Assembly: GCA_963575645.1 (NCBI GenBank)
Contig: OY754472.1
Span: 26,289,401-26,353,400 of the forward strand
Direction of reading: 5' to 3'
DNA length: 64,000 nucleotides
DNA from: Xanthostigma xanthostigma
Lineage: Eukaryota > Arthropoda > Insecta > Raphidioptera > Raphidiidae
The translations under genes were made by a program, and so were the position numbers. Shown piece by piece: positions 12,050-27,900 of the stretch; position 1 is the stretch's first letter, and each line of letters begins with the position of its first letter. The notes beneath the pieces were generated by a model, which saw only the letters and a list, made by a program, of their open reading frames with translations, had not been told where the DNA came from and did not search any database.

Positions 12050-15000
12050 CAGTTTGCATTTTCTTATGAGAGAATGATACAAACCTGAATGTTATAGTGT
12101 AAATAGACTAACCCTCATGAAATAAAGCAATTTTGCCTATCAGGACTCATTTGCACCTAATTGTCATAAAGCTTGTAAAAACTGCTTGTCTGCTATAAAA
12201 TAATGGTTAATATGCAGTTTGCATTTTCTTATGAGAGAATGATCCAAACCGGAATGTTATAGTGTAAATAGACTTAACTTCATGAAATAAAGCAATTTTG
12301 CCTATAAGGACTCATTTGCCCCTAATTGTCATAAAGCATGTAAAAACTGCTTGTATGCGTTAAAATAATGGCTAATATGCAGTTTGCATTTTCTTATGAG
12401 AGAATGATCCAAACCTGAATGTTATAGTGTAAATAGACTTACCTTTGTAAAATAAAGCAATTTTGCCTATAAGGACTCATTTGCACGCAATTGTCGTGAA
12501 GCATGTAAAAACTGCTTGTCTGCGTGAAAATGATAGAAAATATGCAGTTTCCATTTTCTTATGAGAGAATGATCCAAACCTGAATGGTATAGTGTAAATA
12601 GACTTACCCTCATGAAATAATGCAATTTTGTCTATAAGGACTTATTTGCACCTAATTGTCGTAAACCATGTAAAAACTGCTTGTCTGCGTGAAAATGATA
12701 GTCAATATTCAGTTTGCATTTTCTTATGAGGGAATGATCCAAACCTGAATAATATAGTGTAAATAGACTTACCCTCATGAAATAAAGCAATTTTGCCTAT
12801 AAGGACTCATTTGCCCCTAATTGTCATAAAGCATGTAAAAACTGCTTGTATGCGTTTAAATAATGGTTAATATGCAGTTTGCATTTTTTTATGAGAGAAT
12901 GATCTAAACCTGAATGTTATAGTGTAAATAGACTTACCCTCATGAAATAAAGCAATTTTGCCTATAAGGACTCATTTGCACCTAATTGTCATAAAGCATG
13001 TAAAAACTGCTTGTATGCGTTAAAATAATGGTTAATATGCAGTTTGCATTTTCTTATGAGAGAATGATCCAAACCTGAATGATATAGTGTAAATAGACTT
13101 AACTTCATGAAATAACACAATTTTGCCTATAAGGACTCATTTGCCCCTAATTGTCATAAAGCATGTAAAAACTGCTTGTATGCGTTAAAATAATGGTTAA
13201 TATGCAGTTTGCATTTTCTTATGAGAGAATGATCCAAACCTGAATGTTATAGTCTAAATAGACTTACCTTTGTAAAATAAAGCAATTTTGCCTATAAGGA
13301 CTGATTTGCACGCAATTGTTGTGAAGCATGTAAAAACTGCTTGTCTGCGTTAAAATGATAGTAAATATGCAGTTTGCATTTTCTTATGAGAGAATGATCC
13401 AAACCTGAATGTTATAGTGTAAATAGACTAACCCTCATGAAATAAAGCAATTTTGCCTATAAGGACTCATTTGCACCTAATTGTCATAAAGCTTGTAAAA
13501 ACTGCTTGTATGCGTTAAAATAATGGTTAATATGCAGTTTGCATTTTCTTATGAGAGAATAATCCAAACCTGAATTATATAGTGTAAATAGACTTATATT
13601 CATAAAATAAAGCAATTTTGCCTATAAAGACTCATTTGCCCCTCATTGTCATAAAGCATGTAAAAACTGCTTGTATGCGTTAAAATAATGGTTAATATGC
13701 AGTTTGCATTTTCTTATGAGTGAATGATCCAAACCTAAATGTTATAGTGTAAATTGACTTACCTTTGTAAAATAAAGCAATTTTGCCTATAAGGACTCAT
13801 TTGCACGCAATAGTCGTGAAGCATGTAAAAACTGCTTGTCTGCGTTAAAATAATGGTTAATATGCAGTTTGCATTTTCTTATGAGAGAATAATCCAAACC
13901 TGAATAATATAGTGTTAATAGACTAACCTTCATGAAATAAAGCAATTTTGCCTATAAGGACTCATTTGCACCTAATTGTCATAAAGCTTGTAAAAACTGC
14001 TTGTATGCGTTAAAATAATAGTAAATATGCAGTTTGCATTTTCTTATGAGAGAATGATCCAAACCTAATTGTTATAGTGTAAATAGACTAACCCTCATGA
14101 AATAAAGCAATTTTGCCTATAAGGACTCATTTGCCCCTAATTGTCATAAAGCATGTAAAAACTGCTTTTATGCGTTAAAATGATAGTAAATATGCAGTTT
14201 GCATTTTCTTATGAGAGAATCATCCAAACCTAAATGTTATAGTGTAAATAGACTAACCCTCATGAAATAAAGCAATTTTGCCTATAAGGACTCATTTGCA
14301 CCTAATTGTCATAAAGCTTGTAAAAACTGTTTGTATGCGTTAAAATAATAGTTAATATGCAGTTTGCATTTTCTTATGAGAGAATGATCCAAACCTGAAT
14401 GTTACAGTGTAAATAGACTAACCCTCATGAAATAAAGCAATTTTGCCTATCAGGACTTATTTGCACCTAATTGTCATAAAGCTTGTAAAAACTGCTTGTC
14501 TGCGTGAAAATGATAGAAAATATGCAGTTTCCATTTTCTTATGAGAGAATGATCCAAACCTGAATGTTATAGTGTAAATAGACTTACCCTCATGAAATAA
14601 AGCAATTTTGCCTATAAGGACTCATTTGCCCCTAATTGTCATAAAGCATATAAAAACTGCTTGTATGCGTTAAAATAATGGTTAATATGCAGTTTGCATT
14701 TTCTTATGAGAGAATGATCCAAACCTGAATGTTATAGTGTAAATAGACTTACCTTTGTAAAATAAAGCAATTTTGCCTATAAGGACTCATTTGCACGCAA
14801 TTGTCGTGAAGCATGTAAAAACTGCTTGTCTGCGTGAAAATGATAGAAAATATGCAGTTTCCATATTCTTATGAGAGAATGATCCAAACCTGAATGTTAT
14901 AGTGTAAATAGACTTACCCTCATGAAATAAAGCAATTTTGCCTATAAAGACTTATTTGCACCTAATTGTCGTAAAGCATGTAAAAACTGCTTGTCTGCGT

Positions 15001-16410
15001 TTAAATAATGGTTAATATGCAGTTTGCATTTTCTTATTAGAGAATGATCCAAACCTGAATGTTATAGTGTAAATAGACTTACCTTCTTGAAATAAAGCAA
15101 TTTTGCCTATAAGGACTCATTTGCCCCTAATTGTCATAAAGCATGTAAACACTGCTTGTATGCGTTAAAATAATGGTTAATATGCAGTTTGCATTTTCTT
15201 ATGAGAGAATGATCCAAACCTGATTGTTATAGTGTAAATAGACTTACCCTCATGAAATAATGCAATTTTGCCTATAAGGACTTAATTGCACCTAATTGTC
15301 GTAAACCATGTAAAAACTGCTTGTCTGCGTGAAAATGATAGTCAATATTCAGTTTGCATTTTCTTATGAGAGAATGATCCAAACCTGAATATTATAGTGT
15401 AAATAGACTTACCCTCATGAAATAAAGCAATTTTGCCTATAAGGACTCATTTGCCTCTAATTGTCATAAAGCATGTAAAAACTGCTTGTATGCGTTTAAA
15501 ATATGGTTAATATGCAGTTTGCATTTTTTTATGAGAGAATGATCTAAACCTGAATGTTATAGTGTAAATAGACTTACCCTCATGAAATAAAGCAATTTTG
15601 CCTATAAGGACTCATTTGCACCTAATTGTCATAAAGCATGTAAAAACTTCTTGTATGCGTTAAAATAATGGTTAATATGCAGTTTGCATTTTCTTATGAG
15701 AGAATGATCCAAACCTGAATGATATAGTGTAAATAGACTTACCTTCATAAAATAACACAATTTTGCCTATAAGGACTCATTTGCCCCTAATTGTCATAAA
15801 GCATGTAAAAACTGCTTGTATGCGTTAAAATAATGGTTAATATGCAGTTTGCATTTTCTTATGAGAGAATGATCCAAACCTGAATGTTATAGTCTAAATA
15901 GACTAACCCTCATATAATAAAGCAATTTTGCCTATCAGGACTTATTTGCACCTAATTGTCATAAAGCTTGTAAAAACTTATTGTCTGCGTGAAAATGATA
16001 GAAAATATGCAGTTTCCATTTTCTTATGAGAGAATGATCCAAACCTGAATGTTATAGTGTAAATAGACTTACCCTCATGAAATAAAGCAATTTTGCCTAT
16101 AAAGACTAATTTGCACCTAATTGTCCTAAAGCATGTAAAAACTGCTTGTCTGCGTTTAAATAATTGTTAATATGCAGTTTGCATTTTCTTATTAGAGAAT
16201 GATCCAAACCTGAATGTTATAGTGTAAATAGACTTACCTTCATGAAATAAAGCAATTTTGCCTATAAGGACTCATTTGCCCCTAATTGTCATAAAGCATG
16301 TAAAAACTGCTTGTATGAGTTAAAATAATGGTTAATATGCAGTTTGCATTTTCTTATGAGAGAATGATCCAAACCTGATTGTTATAGTGTAAATAGACTT
16401 ACCCTCATGA
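12050..16410 (+). repeat. Copy 1 of 4.36-kb block (45-monomer shift)
   Basis: The block from about 12050 to 16410 recurs 7,423 bp downstream at about 19473-23830. 7,423 equals 45 monomers minus two 1-bp deletions (about 18834 and 19320). Diagnostic shared variants include GATACAAACC, CAAACCGGAATG, CTGCTATAAAATAATGG, CTTATATTCATAAAAT, GCCTCTAATTG with GTTTAAAATATGG, and AAACTTATTGTCTGCG. Scattered single differences separate the copies, for example GTCTGCGTTTAAA versus GTCGGCGTTTAAA at about 22418. Confidence 0.87.
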
Positions 16411-16529
16411 AATAATGCAATTTTGCCAAAAAGGTCTCATTTGCACCTAATTGTCATAAAGCTTGTAAAAACTGCTTGTATGCGTTAAAATAATAGTTAA
16501 TATGCAGTTTGCCTTTTCTTATGAGAGAA

Positions 16530-17620
16530 TGATCCAAACCTGAATGTTATAGTTTAAGTAAACTTACCTTTGTAAAATAAAGCAATTTTGCCTATAAGGA
16601 CTCATTTGCCCCTAATTGTCATAAAGCATATAAAAACTGCTTGTATGCGTTAAAATAATGGTTAATATGCAGTTTGCATTTTCTTATGAGAGAATGATCC
16701 AAACCTGAATGTTATAGTGTAAATAGACTTACCTTTGTAAAATAAAGCAATTTTGCCTATAAGGACTCATTTGCACGCAATTGTCGTGAAGCATGTAAAA
16801 ACTGCTTGTCTGCGTGAAAATGATAGAAAATATGCAGTTTCCATTTTCTTATGAGAGAATAATCCAAACCTGAATGTTATAGTGTAAATAGACTTACCCT
16901 CATGAAATAAAGCAATTTTGCCTATAAGGACTCATTTGCCCCTAATTGTCATAAAGCATGTAAACACTGCTTGTATGCGGTAAAATAATGGTTAATATGC
17001 AGTTTGCATTTTCTTATGAGAGAATGATCCAAACCTGAATGTTATAGTGTAAACAGACTTACCCTCATGAAATAAAGCAATTTTGCCTATAAGGACTCAT
17101 TTGCACCTAATTGTCATAAAGCATGTAAAAACTGCTTGTATGCGTTAAAATAATGGTTAATATGCAGTTTGCATTTTCTTATGAGAGAATGATCCAAACC
17201 TGAATTATATAGTGTAAATAGACTAACCTTCATGAAATAAAGCAATTTTGACTATAAGGACTCATTTGCCCCTAATTGTCATAAAGCATGTAAACACTGC
17301 TTGTAGGCGTTAAAATAATGGTTAATATGCAGTTTGCATTTTCTTATGAGAGAATGATCCAAACCTGAATGTTATAGTATAAGTAAACTTACCTTTGTGA
17401 AATAAAGCAATTTTGCCTATAAGGACTCATTTGCACCTAATTGTCGTAAAGCATGTAAAAACTGCTTTTCTGCGTTAAAATAATGGTTAATATGCAGTTT
17501 GCATTTTCTTATGAGAGAATAATCCAAACCTGAATTATATAGTGTAAATAGACTAACCTTCATTAAATAAAGCAATTTTGCCTATAAGGATTCATTTGCC
17601 CCTAATTGTCATAAAGCATG
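16530..17620 (+). repeat. Copy 1 of about 1.1-kb block (48-monomer shift)
   Basis: About 16530-17620 matches about 24448-25538 with a shift of 7,918 bp (48 monomers minus two 1-bp deletions). Shared markers are GTTTAAGTAAAC, AAGCATATAAAAACTG, GTATGCGGTAAAATAATGG, GTAAACAGACTTAC, GCAATTTTGACTATAAGG, GTATAAGTAAAC, CTGCTTTTCTGCG and AAGGATTCATTTGC. The copies part at AAGCATGTAAACACTG versus AAGCATGTAAAAACTG. Confidence 0.8.
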
Positions 17621-19472
17621 TAAACACTGCTTGTATGCGTTAAAATAATGGTTAATATGCAGTTTGCATTTTCTTATGAGAGAATGATCCAAACCTGATT
17701 GTTATAGTGTAAATAGACTTACCCTCATGAAATAATGCAATTTTGCCTATAAGGACTTAATTGCACCTAATTGTCGTAAACCATGTAAAAACTGCTTGTC
17801 TGCGTGAAAATGATAGTCAATATTCAGTTTGCATTTTCTTATGAGAGAATGATCCAAACCTGAATTATATAGTGTAAATAGACTAACCTTCATGAAATAA
17901 AGCAATTTTGACTATAAGGACTCATTTGCCCCTAATTGTCATAAAGCATGTAAACACTGCTTGTAGGCGTTAAAATAATGATTAATATGCAGTTTGCATT
18001 TTCTTATTAGAGAATGATCCAAACCTGAATGTTATAGTGTAAATAGACTAACCTTCTTGAAATAAAGCAATTTTGCCTATAAGGACTCATTTGCCCCTAA
18101 TTGTCATAAAGCATGTAAACACTGCTTGTATGCGTTAAAATAATGGTTAATATGCAGTTTGCATTTTCTTATGAGAGAATGATCCAAACCTGATTGTTAT
18201 AGTGTAAATAGACTTACCCTCATGAAATAATGCAATTTTGCCTATAAGGACTTAATTGCACCTAATTGTCGTAAACCATGTAAAAACTGCTTGTCTGCGT
18301 GAAAATGATAGTCAATATTCAGTTTGCATTTTCTTATGAGAGAATGATCCAAACCTGAATATTATAGTGTAAATAGACTTACCCTCATGAAATAAAGCAA
18401 TTTTGCCTATAAGGACTCATTTGCCCCTAATTGTCATAAAGCATGTAAAAACTGCTTGTATGCGATTAAATAATGGTTAATATGCAGTTTGCATTTTCTT
18501 ATGAGAGAATCATCCAAACCTGAATGTTATAGTATAAGTAAACTTACCTTTGTGAAATAAAGCAATTTTGCCTATAAGGACTCATTTGCACCTAATTGTC
18601 GTAAAGCATGTAAAAACTGCTTGTCTGCGTTAAAATAATGGTTAATATGCAGTTTGCATTTTCTTATGAGAGAATAATCCAAACCTGAATATTATAGTGT
18701 AAATAGACTAACCCTCATGAAATAAAGCAATTTTGCCTATAAGGACTCATTTGCCCCTAATTGTCATAAAGCATGTAAAAACTGCTTGTATGCGTTAAAA
18801 TAATGGTTAATATGCAGTTTGCATTTTTTATGAGAGAATGATCTAAACCTGAATGTTATAGTGTAAATAGACTTACCCTCATGAAATAAAGCAATTTTGC
18901 CTATAAGGACTCATTTGCACCTAATTGTCATAAAGCATGTAAAAACTGCTTGTATGCGATTAAATAATGGTTAATATGCAGTTTGCATTTTCTTATGAGA
19001 GAATGATCCAAACCTGAATGATATAGTGTAAATAGACTTACCTTCATGAAATAAAGCAATTTTGCCTATAAGGACTCATTTGCCCCTAATTGTCATAAAG
19101 CATGTAAAAACTGCTTGTATGCGTTAAAATAATGGTTAATATGCAGTTTGCATTTTCTTATGAGAGAATGATCCAAACCTGAATGTTATAGTCTAAATAG
19201 ACTTACCTTTGTAAAATAAAGCAATTTTGCCTATAGGGACTCATTTGCACGCAATTGTCATAAAGCATGTAAAAACTGCTTGTATGCGTTAAAATAATGG
19301 TTAATATGCAGTTTGCATTTTTTATGAGAGAATGATCTAAACCTGAATGTTATAGTGTAAATAGACTTACCCTCATGAAATAAAGCAATTTTGCCTATAA
19401 GGACTCATTTGCACCTAATTGTCATAAAGCATGTAAAAACTGCTTGTATGCGATTAAATAATGGTTAATATG

Positions 19473-22400
19473 CAGTTTGCATTTTCTTATGAGAGAATGA
19501 TACAAACCTGAATGTTATAGTGTAAATAGACTAACCCTCATGAAATAAAGCAATTTTGCCTATCAGGACTCATTTGCACCTAATTGTCATAAAGCTTGTA
19601 AAAACTGCTTGTCTGCTATAAAATAATGGTTAATATGCAGTTTGCATTTTCTTATGAGAGAATGATCCAAACCGGAATGTTATAGTGTAAATAGACTTAA
19701 CTTCATGAAATAAAGCAATTTTGCCTATAAGGACTCATTTGCCCCTAATTGTCATAAAGCATGTAAAAACTGCTTGTATGCGTTAAAATAATGGCTAATA
19801 TGCAGTTTGCATTTTCTTATGAGAGAATGATCCAAACCTGAATGTTATAGTGTAAATAGACTTACCTTTGTAAAATAAAGCAATTTTGCCTATAAGGACT
19901 CATTTGCACGCAATTGTCGTGAAGCATGTAAAAACTGCTTGTCTGCGTGAAAATGATAGAAAATATGCAGTTTCCATTTTCTTATGAGAGAATGATCCAA
20001 ACCTGAATGGTATAGTGTAAATAGACTTACCCTCATGAAATAATGCAATTTTGTCTATAAGGACTTATTTGCACCTAATTGTCGTAAACCATGTAAAAAC
20101 TGCTTGTCTGCGTGAAAATGATAGTCAATATTCAGTTTGCATTTTCTTATGAGAGAATGATCCAAACCTGAATAATATAGTGTAAATAGACTTACCCTCA
20201 TGAAATAAAGCAATTTTGCCTATAAGGACTCATTTGCCCCTAATTGTCATAAAGCATGTAAAAACTGCTTGTATGCGTTTAAATAATGGTTAATATGCAG
20301 TTTGCATTTTTTTATGAGAGAATGATCTAAACCTGAATGTTATAGTGTAAATAGACTTACCCTCATGAAATAAAGCAATTTTGCCTATAAGGACTCATTT
20401 GCACCTAATTGTCATAAAGCATGTAAAAACTGCTTGTATGCGTTAAAATAATGGTTAATATGCAGTTTGCATTTTCTTATGAGAGAATGATCCAAACCTG
20501 AATGATATAGTGTAAATAGACTTAACTTCATGAAATAACACAATTTTGCCTATAAGGACTCATTTGCCCCTAATTGTCATAAAGCATGTAAAAACTGCTT
20601 GTATGCGTTAAAATAATGGTTAATATGCAGTTTGCATTTTTTTATGAGAGAATGATCCAAACCTGAATGTTATAGTCTAAATAGACTTACCTTTGTAAAA
20701 TAAAGCAATTTTGCCTATAAGGACTGATTTGCACGCAATTGTCGTGAAGCATGTAAAAACTGCTTGTCTGCGTTAAAATGATAGTAAATATGCAGTTTGC
20801 ATTTTCTTATGAGAGAATGATCCAAACCTGAATGTTATAGTGTAAATAGACTAACCCTCATGAAATAAAGCAATTTTGCCTATAAGGACTCATTTGCACC
20901 TAATTGTCATAAAGCTTGTAAAAACTGCTTGTATGCGTTAAAATAATAGTTAATATGCAGTTTGCATTTTCTTATGAGAGAATAATCCAAACCTGAATTA
21001 TATAGTGTAAATAGACTTATATTCATAAAATAAAGCAATTTTGCCTATAAAGACTCATTTGCCCCTCATTGTCATAAAGCATGTAAAAACTGCTTGTATG
21101 CGTTAAAATAATGGTTAATATGCAGTTTGCATTTTCTTATGAGTGAATGATCCAAACCTGAATGTTATAGTGTAAATTGACTTACCTTTGTAAAATAAAG
21201 CAATTTTGCCTATAAGGACTCATTTGCACGCAATAGTCGTGAAGCATGTAAAAACTGCTTGTCTGCGTTAAAATAATGGTTAATATGCAGTTTGCATTTT
21301 CTTATGAGAGAATAATCCAAACCTGAATAATATAGTGTTAATAGACTAACCTTCATGAAATAAAGCAATTTTGCCTATAAGGACTCATTTGCACCTAATT
21401 GTCATAAAGCTTGTAAAAACTGCTTGTATGCGTTAAAATAATAGTAAATATGCAGTTTGCATTTTCTTATGAGAGAATGATCCAAACCTAATTGTTATAG
21501 TGTAAATAGACTAACCCTCATGAAATAAAGCAATTTTGCCTATAAGGACTCATTTGCCCCTAATTGTCATAAAGCATGTAAAAACTGCTTTTATGCGTTA
21601 AAATGATAGTAAATATGCAGTTTGCATTTTCTTATGAGAGAATGATCCAAACCTAAATGTTATAGTGTAAATAGACTAACCCTCATGAAATAAAGCAATT
21701 TTGCCTATAAGGACTCATTTGCACCTAATTGTCATAAAGCTTGTAAAAACTGTTTGTATGCGTTAAAATAATAGTTAATATGCAGTTTGCATTTTCTTAT
21801 GAGAGAATGATCCAAACCTGAATGTTACAGTGTAAATAGACTAACCCTCATGAAATAAAGCAATTTTGCCTATCAGGACTTATTTGCACCTAATTGTCAT
21901 AAAGCTTGTAAAAACTGCTTGTCTGCGTGAAAATGATAGAAAATATGCAGTTTCCATTTTCTTATGAGAGAATGATCCAAACCTGAATGTTATAGTGTAA
22001 ATAGACTTACCCTCATGAAATAAAGCAATTTTGCCTATAAGGACTCATTTGCCCCTAATTGTCATAAAGCATATAAAAACTGCTTGTATGCGTTAAAATA
22101 ATGGTTAATATGCAGTTTGCATTTTCTTATGAGAGAATGATCCAAACCTGAATGTTATAGTGTAAATAGACTTACCTTTGTAAAATAAAGCAATTTTGCC
22201 TATAAGGACTCATTTGCACGCAATTGTCGTGAAGCATGTAAAAACTGCTTGTCTGCGTGAAAATGATAGAAAATATGCAGTTTCCATTTTCTTATGAGAG
22301 AATGATCCAAACCTGAATGTTATAGTGTAAATAGACTTACCCTCATGAAATAAAGCAATTTTGCCTATAAAGACTTATTTGCACCTAATTGTCGTAAAGC

Positions 22401-23830
22401 ATGTAAAAACTGCTTGTCGGCGTTTAAATAATGGTTAATATGCAGTTTGCATTTTCTTATTAGAGAATGATCCAAACCTGAATGTTATAGTGTAAATAGA
22501 CTTACCTTCTTGAAATAAAGCAATTTTGCCTATAAGGACTCATTTGCCCCTAATTGTCATAAAGCATGTAAACACTGCTTGTATGCGTTAAAATAATGGT
22601 TAATATGCAGTTTGCATTTTCTTATGAGAGAATGATCCAAACCTGATTGTTATAGTGTAAATAGACTTACCCTCATGAAATAATGCAATTTTGCCTATAA
22701 GGACTTAATTGCACCTAATTGTCGTAAACCATGTAAAAACTGCTTGTCTGCGTGAAAATGATAGTCAATATTCAGTTTGCATTTTCTTATGAGAGAATGA
22801 TCCAAACCTGAATATTATAGTGTAAATAGACTTACCCTCATGAAATAAAGCAATTTTGCCTATAAGGACTCATTTGCCTCTAATTGTCATAAAGCATGTA
22901 AAAACTGCTTGTATGCGTTTAAAATATGGTTAATATGCAGTTTGCATTTTTTTATGAGAGAATGATCTAAACCTGAATGTTATAGTGTAAATAGACTTAC
23001 CCTCATGAAATAAAGCAATTTTGCCTATAAGGACTCATTTGCACCTAATTGTCATAAAGCATGTAAAAACTGCTTGTATGCGTTAAAATAATGGTTAATA
23101 TGCAGTTTGCATTTTCTTATGAGAGAATGATCCAAACCTGAATGATATAGTGTAAATAGACTTACCTTCATAAAATAACACAATTTTGCCTATAAGGACT
23201 CATTTGCCCCTAATTGTCATAAAGCATGTAAAAACTGCTTGTATGCGTTAAAATAATGGTTAATATGCAGTTTGCATTTTCTTATGAGAGAATGATCCAA
23301 ACCTGAATGTTATAGTCTAAATAGACTAACCCTCATGAAATAAAGCAATTTTGCCTATCAGGACTTATTTGCACCTAATTGTCATAAAGCTTGTAAAAAC
23401 TTATTGTCTGCGTGAAAATGATAGAAAATATGCAGTTTCCATTTTCTTATGAGAGAATGATCCAAACCTGAATGTTATAGTGTAAATAGACTTACCCTCA
23501 TGAAATAAAGCAATTTTGCCTATAAAGACTAATTTGCACCTAATTGTCCTAAAGCATGTAAAAACTGCTTGTCTGCGTTTAAATAATTGTTAATATGCAG
23601 TTTGCATTTTCTTATTAGAGAATGATCCAAACCTGAATGTTATAGTGTAAATAGACTTACCTTCATGAAATAAAGCAATTTTGCCTATAAGGACTCATTT
23701 GCCCCTAATTGTCATAAAGCATGTAAAAACTGCTTGTATGAGTTAAAATAATGGTTAATATGCAGTTTGCATTTTCTTATGAGAGAATGATCCAAACCTG
23801 ATTGTTATAGTGTAAATAGACTTACCCTCA
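19473..23830 (+). repeat. Copy 2 of 4.36-kb block
   Basis: Second copy of 12050-16410. The copies part at about 23830: here GAAATAAAGCAATTTTGCCT follows, where the first copy reads GAAATAATGC then GCCAAAAAGGTCTCAT. The block contains the paralogue of the DNA transposon target site, empty at about 22460. Confidence 0.87.
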
Positions 23831-24949
23831 TGAAATAAAGCAATTTTGCCTATAAAGACTAATTTGCACCTAATTGTCCTAAAGCATGTAAAAACTGCTT
23901 GTATGCGTTTAAATAATGGTTAATATGCAGTTTGCATTTTCTTATGAGAGAATGATCCAAACCTGAATGATATAGTGTAAATAGACTTACCTTCATGAAA
24001 TAAAGCAATTTTGCCTATAAGGACTCATTTGCCCCTAATTGTCATAAAGCATGTAAAAACTGCTTGTATGCGTTAAAATAATGGTTAATATGCAGTTTGC
24101 ATTTTCTTATGAGAGAATGATCCAAACCTGAATGTTATAGTGTAAATAGACTAACCCTCATGAAATAAAGCAATTTTGCCTATCAGGACTCATTTGCACC
24201 TAATTGTCATAAAGCTTGTAAAAACTGCTTGTATGCGTTAAAATAATGGTTAATATGCAGTTTGCATTTTCTTATGAGATAATGATCCAAACCTAAAAGA
24301 TATAGTGTAAATAGACTAACCCTCATGAAATAAAGCAATTTTGCCTATAAGGACTCATTTGCACCTAATTGTCATAAAGCTTGTAAAAACTGCTTGTCTG
24401 CGTTAAAATAATGGTTAAAATGCAGTTTGCATTTTCTTATGAGAGAATGATCCAAACCTGAATGTTATAGTTTAAGTAAACTTACCTTTGTAAAATAAAG
24501 CAATTTTGCCTATAAGGACTCATTTGCCCCTAATTGTCATAAAGCATATAAAAACTGCTTGTATGCGTTAAAATAATGGTTAATATGCAGTTTGCATTTT
24601 CTTATGAGAGAATGATCCAAACCTGAATGTTATAGTGTAAATAGACTTACCTTTGTAAAATAAAGCAATTTTGCCTATAAGGACTCATTTGCACGCAATT
24701 GTCGTGAAGCATGTAAAAACTGCTTGTCTGCGTGAAAATGATAGAAAATATGCAGTTTCCATTTTCTTATGAGAGAATAATCCAAACCTGAATGTTATAG
24801 TGTAAATAGACTTACCCTCATGAAATAAAGCAATTTTGCCTATAAGGACTCATTTGCCCCTAATTGTCATAAAGCATGTAAACACTGCTTGTATGCGGTA
24901 AAATAATGGTTAATATGCAGTTTGCATTTTCTTATGAGAGAATGATCCA

Positions 24950-27900
24950 AACCTGAATGTTATAGTGTAAACAGACTTACCCTCATGAAATAAAGCAATT
25001 TTGCCTATAAGGACTCATTTGCACCTAATTGTCATAAAGCATGTAAAAACTGCTTGTATGCGTTAAAATAATGGTTAATATGCAGTTTGCATTTTCTTAT
25101 GAGAGAATGATCCAAACCTGAATTATATAGTGTAAATAGACTAACCTTCATGAAATAAAGCAATTTTGACTATAAGGACTCATTTGCCCCTAATTGTCAT
25201 AAAGCATGTAAACACTGCTTGTAGGCGTTAAAATAATGGTTAATATGCAGTTTGCATTTTCTTATGAGAGAATGATCCAAACCTGAATGTTATAGTATAA
25301 GTAAACTTACCTTTGTGAAATAAAGCAATTTTGCCTATAAGGACTCATTTGCACCTAATTGTCGTAAAGCATGTAAAAACTGCTTTTCTGCGTTAAAATA
25401 ATGGTTAATATGCAGTTTGCATTTTCTTATGAGAGAATAATCCAAACCTGAATTATATAGTGTAAATAGACTAACCTTCATTAAATAAAGCAATTTTGCC
25501 TATAAGGATTCATTTGCCCCTAATTGTCATAAAGCATGTAAAAACTGCTTGTATGCGTTAAAATAATGGTTAATATGCAGTTTGCATTTTCTTATGAGAG
25601 AATGATCCAAACCTGAATGTTATAGTATAAATAGACTAACCATCATGAAATAAAGCAAATTTGCCTATAAGGACTCATTTGCACCTAATTGTCATAAAGC
25701 TTGTAAAAACTGTTTGTATGCGTTAAAATAATACTTAATATGCAGTTTGCATTTTCTTATGAGAGAATGATCGAAACCTGAATGTTATAGTTTAAGTAAA
25801 CTTACCTTTGTAAAATAGAGCAATTTTGCCTATAAGGACTCATTTGCACCTAATTGTCGTAAAGCATGTAAAAACTGCTTGTCTGCGTTAAAATAATGGT
25901 TAATTCGCAGTTTGCATTTTCTTATGAGAGAATGATATAAACCTAAATGTTATAGTGTAAATAGACTAACCCTCATGAAATAAAGCAATTTTGCCTATAA
26001 GGACTCATTTGCCCCTAATTGTCATAAAGCATGTAAAAACTGCTTGTATGCGTTAAAATAATGGTTAATATGCAGTTTGCATTTTCTTATGAGAGAATGA
26101 TCCAAACCTGAATGTTATAGTGTAAATAGACTTACCTTTGTAAAATAAAGCAATTTTGCCTATAAGGACTCATTTGCACGCAAATGTCGCGAAGCATGTA
26201 AAAACTGCTTGTATGCGTTAAAATAATGGTTAATTCGCAGTTTGCATTTTCTTATGAGAGAATGATATAAACCTAAATGTTATAGTGTAAATAGACTAAC
26301 CCTCATGAAATAAAGCAATTTTGCCTATAAGGACTCATTTGCCCCTAATTGTCATAAAGCATGTAAAAACTGCTTGTATGCGTTAAAATAATGGTTAATA
26401 TGCAGTTTGCATTTTCTTATGAGAGAATGATCCAAACCTGAATGTTATAGTGTAAATAGACTTACCTTTGTAAAATAAAGCAATTTTGCCTATAAGGACT
26501 CATTTGCACGCAAATGTCGTGAAGCATGTAAAAACTGCTTGTATGCGTTAAAATAATGGTTAATTCGCAGTTTGCATTTTCTTATGAGAGAATGATATAA
26601 ACCTAAATGTTATAGTGTAAATAGACTAACCCTCATGAAATAAAGCAATTTTGCCTATAAGGACTCATTTGCACCAAATTGTCATAAAGCTTGTAAAAAC
26701 TGCTTGTATGCGTTAAAATAATGGTTAATATGCAGTTTGCATTTTCTGATGAGAGAATAATCCAAACCTGAATTATATAGTGTAAATAGACTTACCTTCA
26801 TAAAATAAAGCAATTTTGCCTATAAAGACTCATTTGCCCCTCATTGTCATAAAGCATGTAAAAACTGCTTGTATGCGTTAAAATAATAGTTAATATGCAG
26901 TTTGCATTTTCTTATGAGAGAATGATCCAAACCTGAATGTTATAGTGTAAATTGACTTACCTTTGTACAATAAAGCAATTTTGCCTATAATTACTCATTT
27001 GCACGCAATTGTCGTGAAGCATGTAAAAACTGCTTGTCTGAGTTAAAATAATGGTTAATATGCAGTTTGCATTTTCTTATGAGAGAATGATCCAAACCTG
27101 AATGTTATAGTGAAAGTAGACTTACCTTTGTGAAATAAAACAATTTTGCCTTTAAGGACTTATTTGCACCTAATTGTCGTAAACCATGTAAAAACCGCTT
27201 GTCTGCGTGAAAATGATAGTCAATATTCCGTTTGCATTTTCTTATGAGAGAATGATCCAAACCTGAATATTATAGTGTAAATAGACTTACCCTCATGAAA
27301 TAAAGCAATTTTGCCTATAAGGACTCATTTGCACCTAATTGTCATAAAGCATGTAAAAACTGCTTGTTCAAGTTAAAATAATAGTTAATATGCAGTTTGC
27401 ATTTTCTTGTGAGAGAATGATCCAAACCTGAATGTTATAGTGTAAGTAAACTTACCTTTGTAAAACAAAGCAATTTTGCCTATAAGGACTCATTTGCACC
27501 TAATTGTCGTAAAGCATGTAAAAACTGCTTGTCTGCGTTAAAATAATGGTTAATATGCAGTTTGCATTTTCTTATGAGAGAATAATCCAAACCTGAATGT
27601 TATAGTGTAAATAGACTAACCTTCATGAAATAAAGCAATTTTGCCTATAAGGACTCATTTGCCCCTAATTGTCATAAAGCATGTAAAAACTGCTTGTATG
27701 CGTTAAAATAATGGTTAATATGCAGTTTGCATTTTTTTATGAGAGAATGATCTAAACCTGAATGTTATAGTGTAAATAGACTTACCCTCATGAAATAAAG
27801 CAATTTTGCCTATAAGGACTCATTTGCACCTAATTGTCATAAAGCATGTAAAAACTGCTTGTATGCGTTTAAATAATGGTTAATATGCAGTTTGCATTTT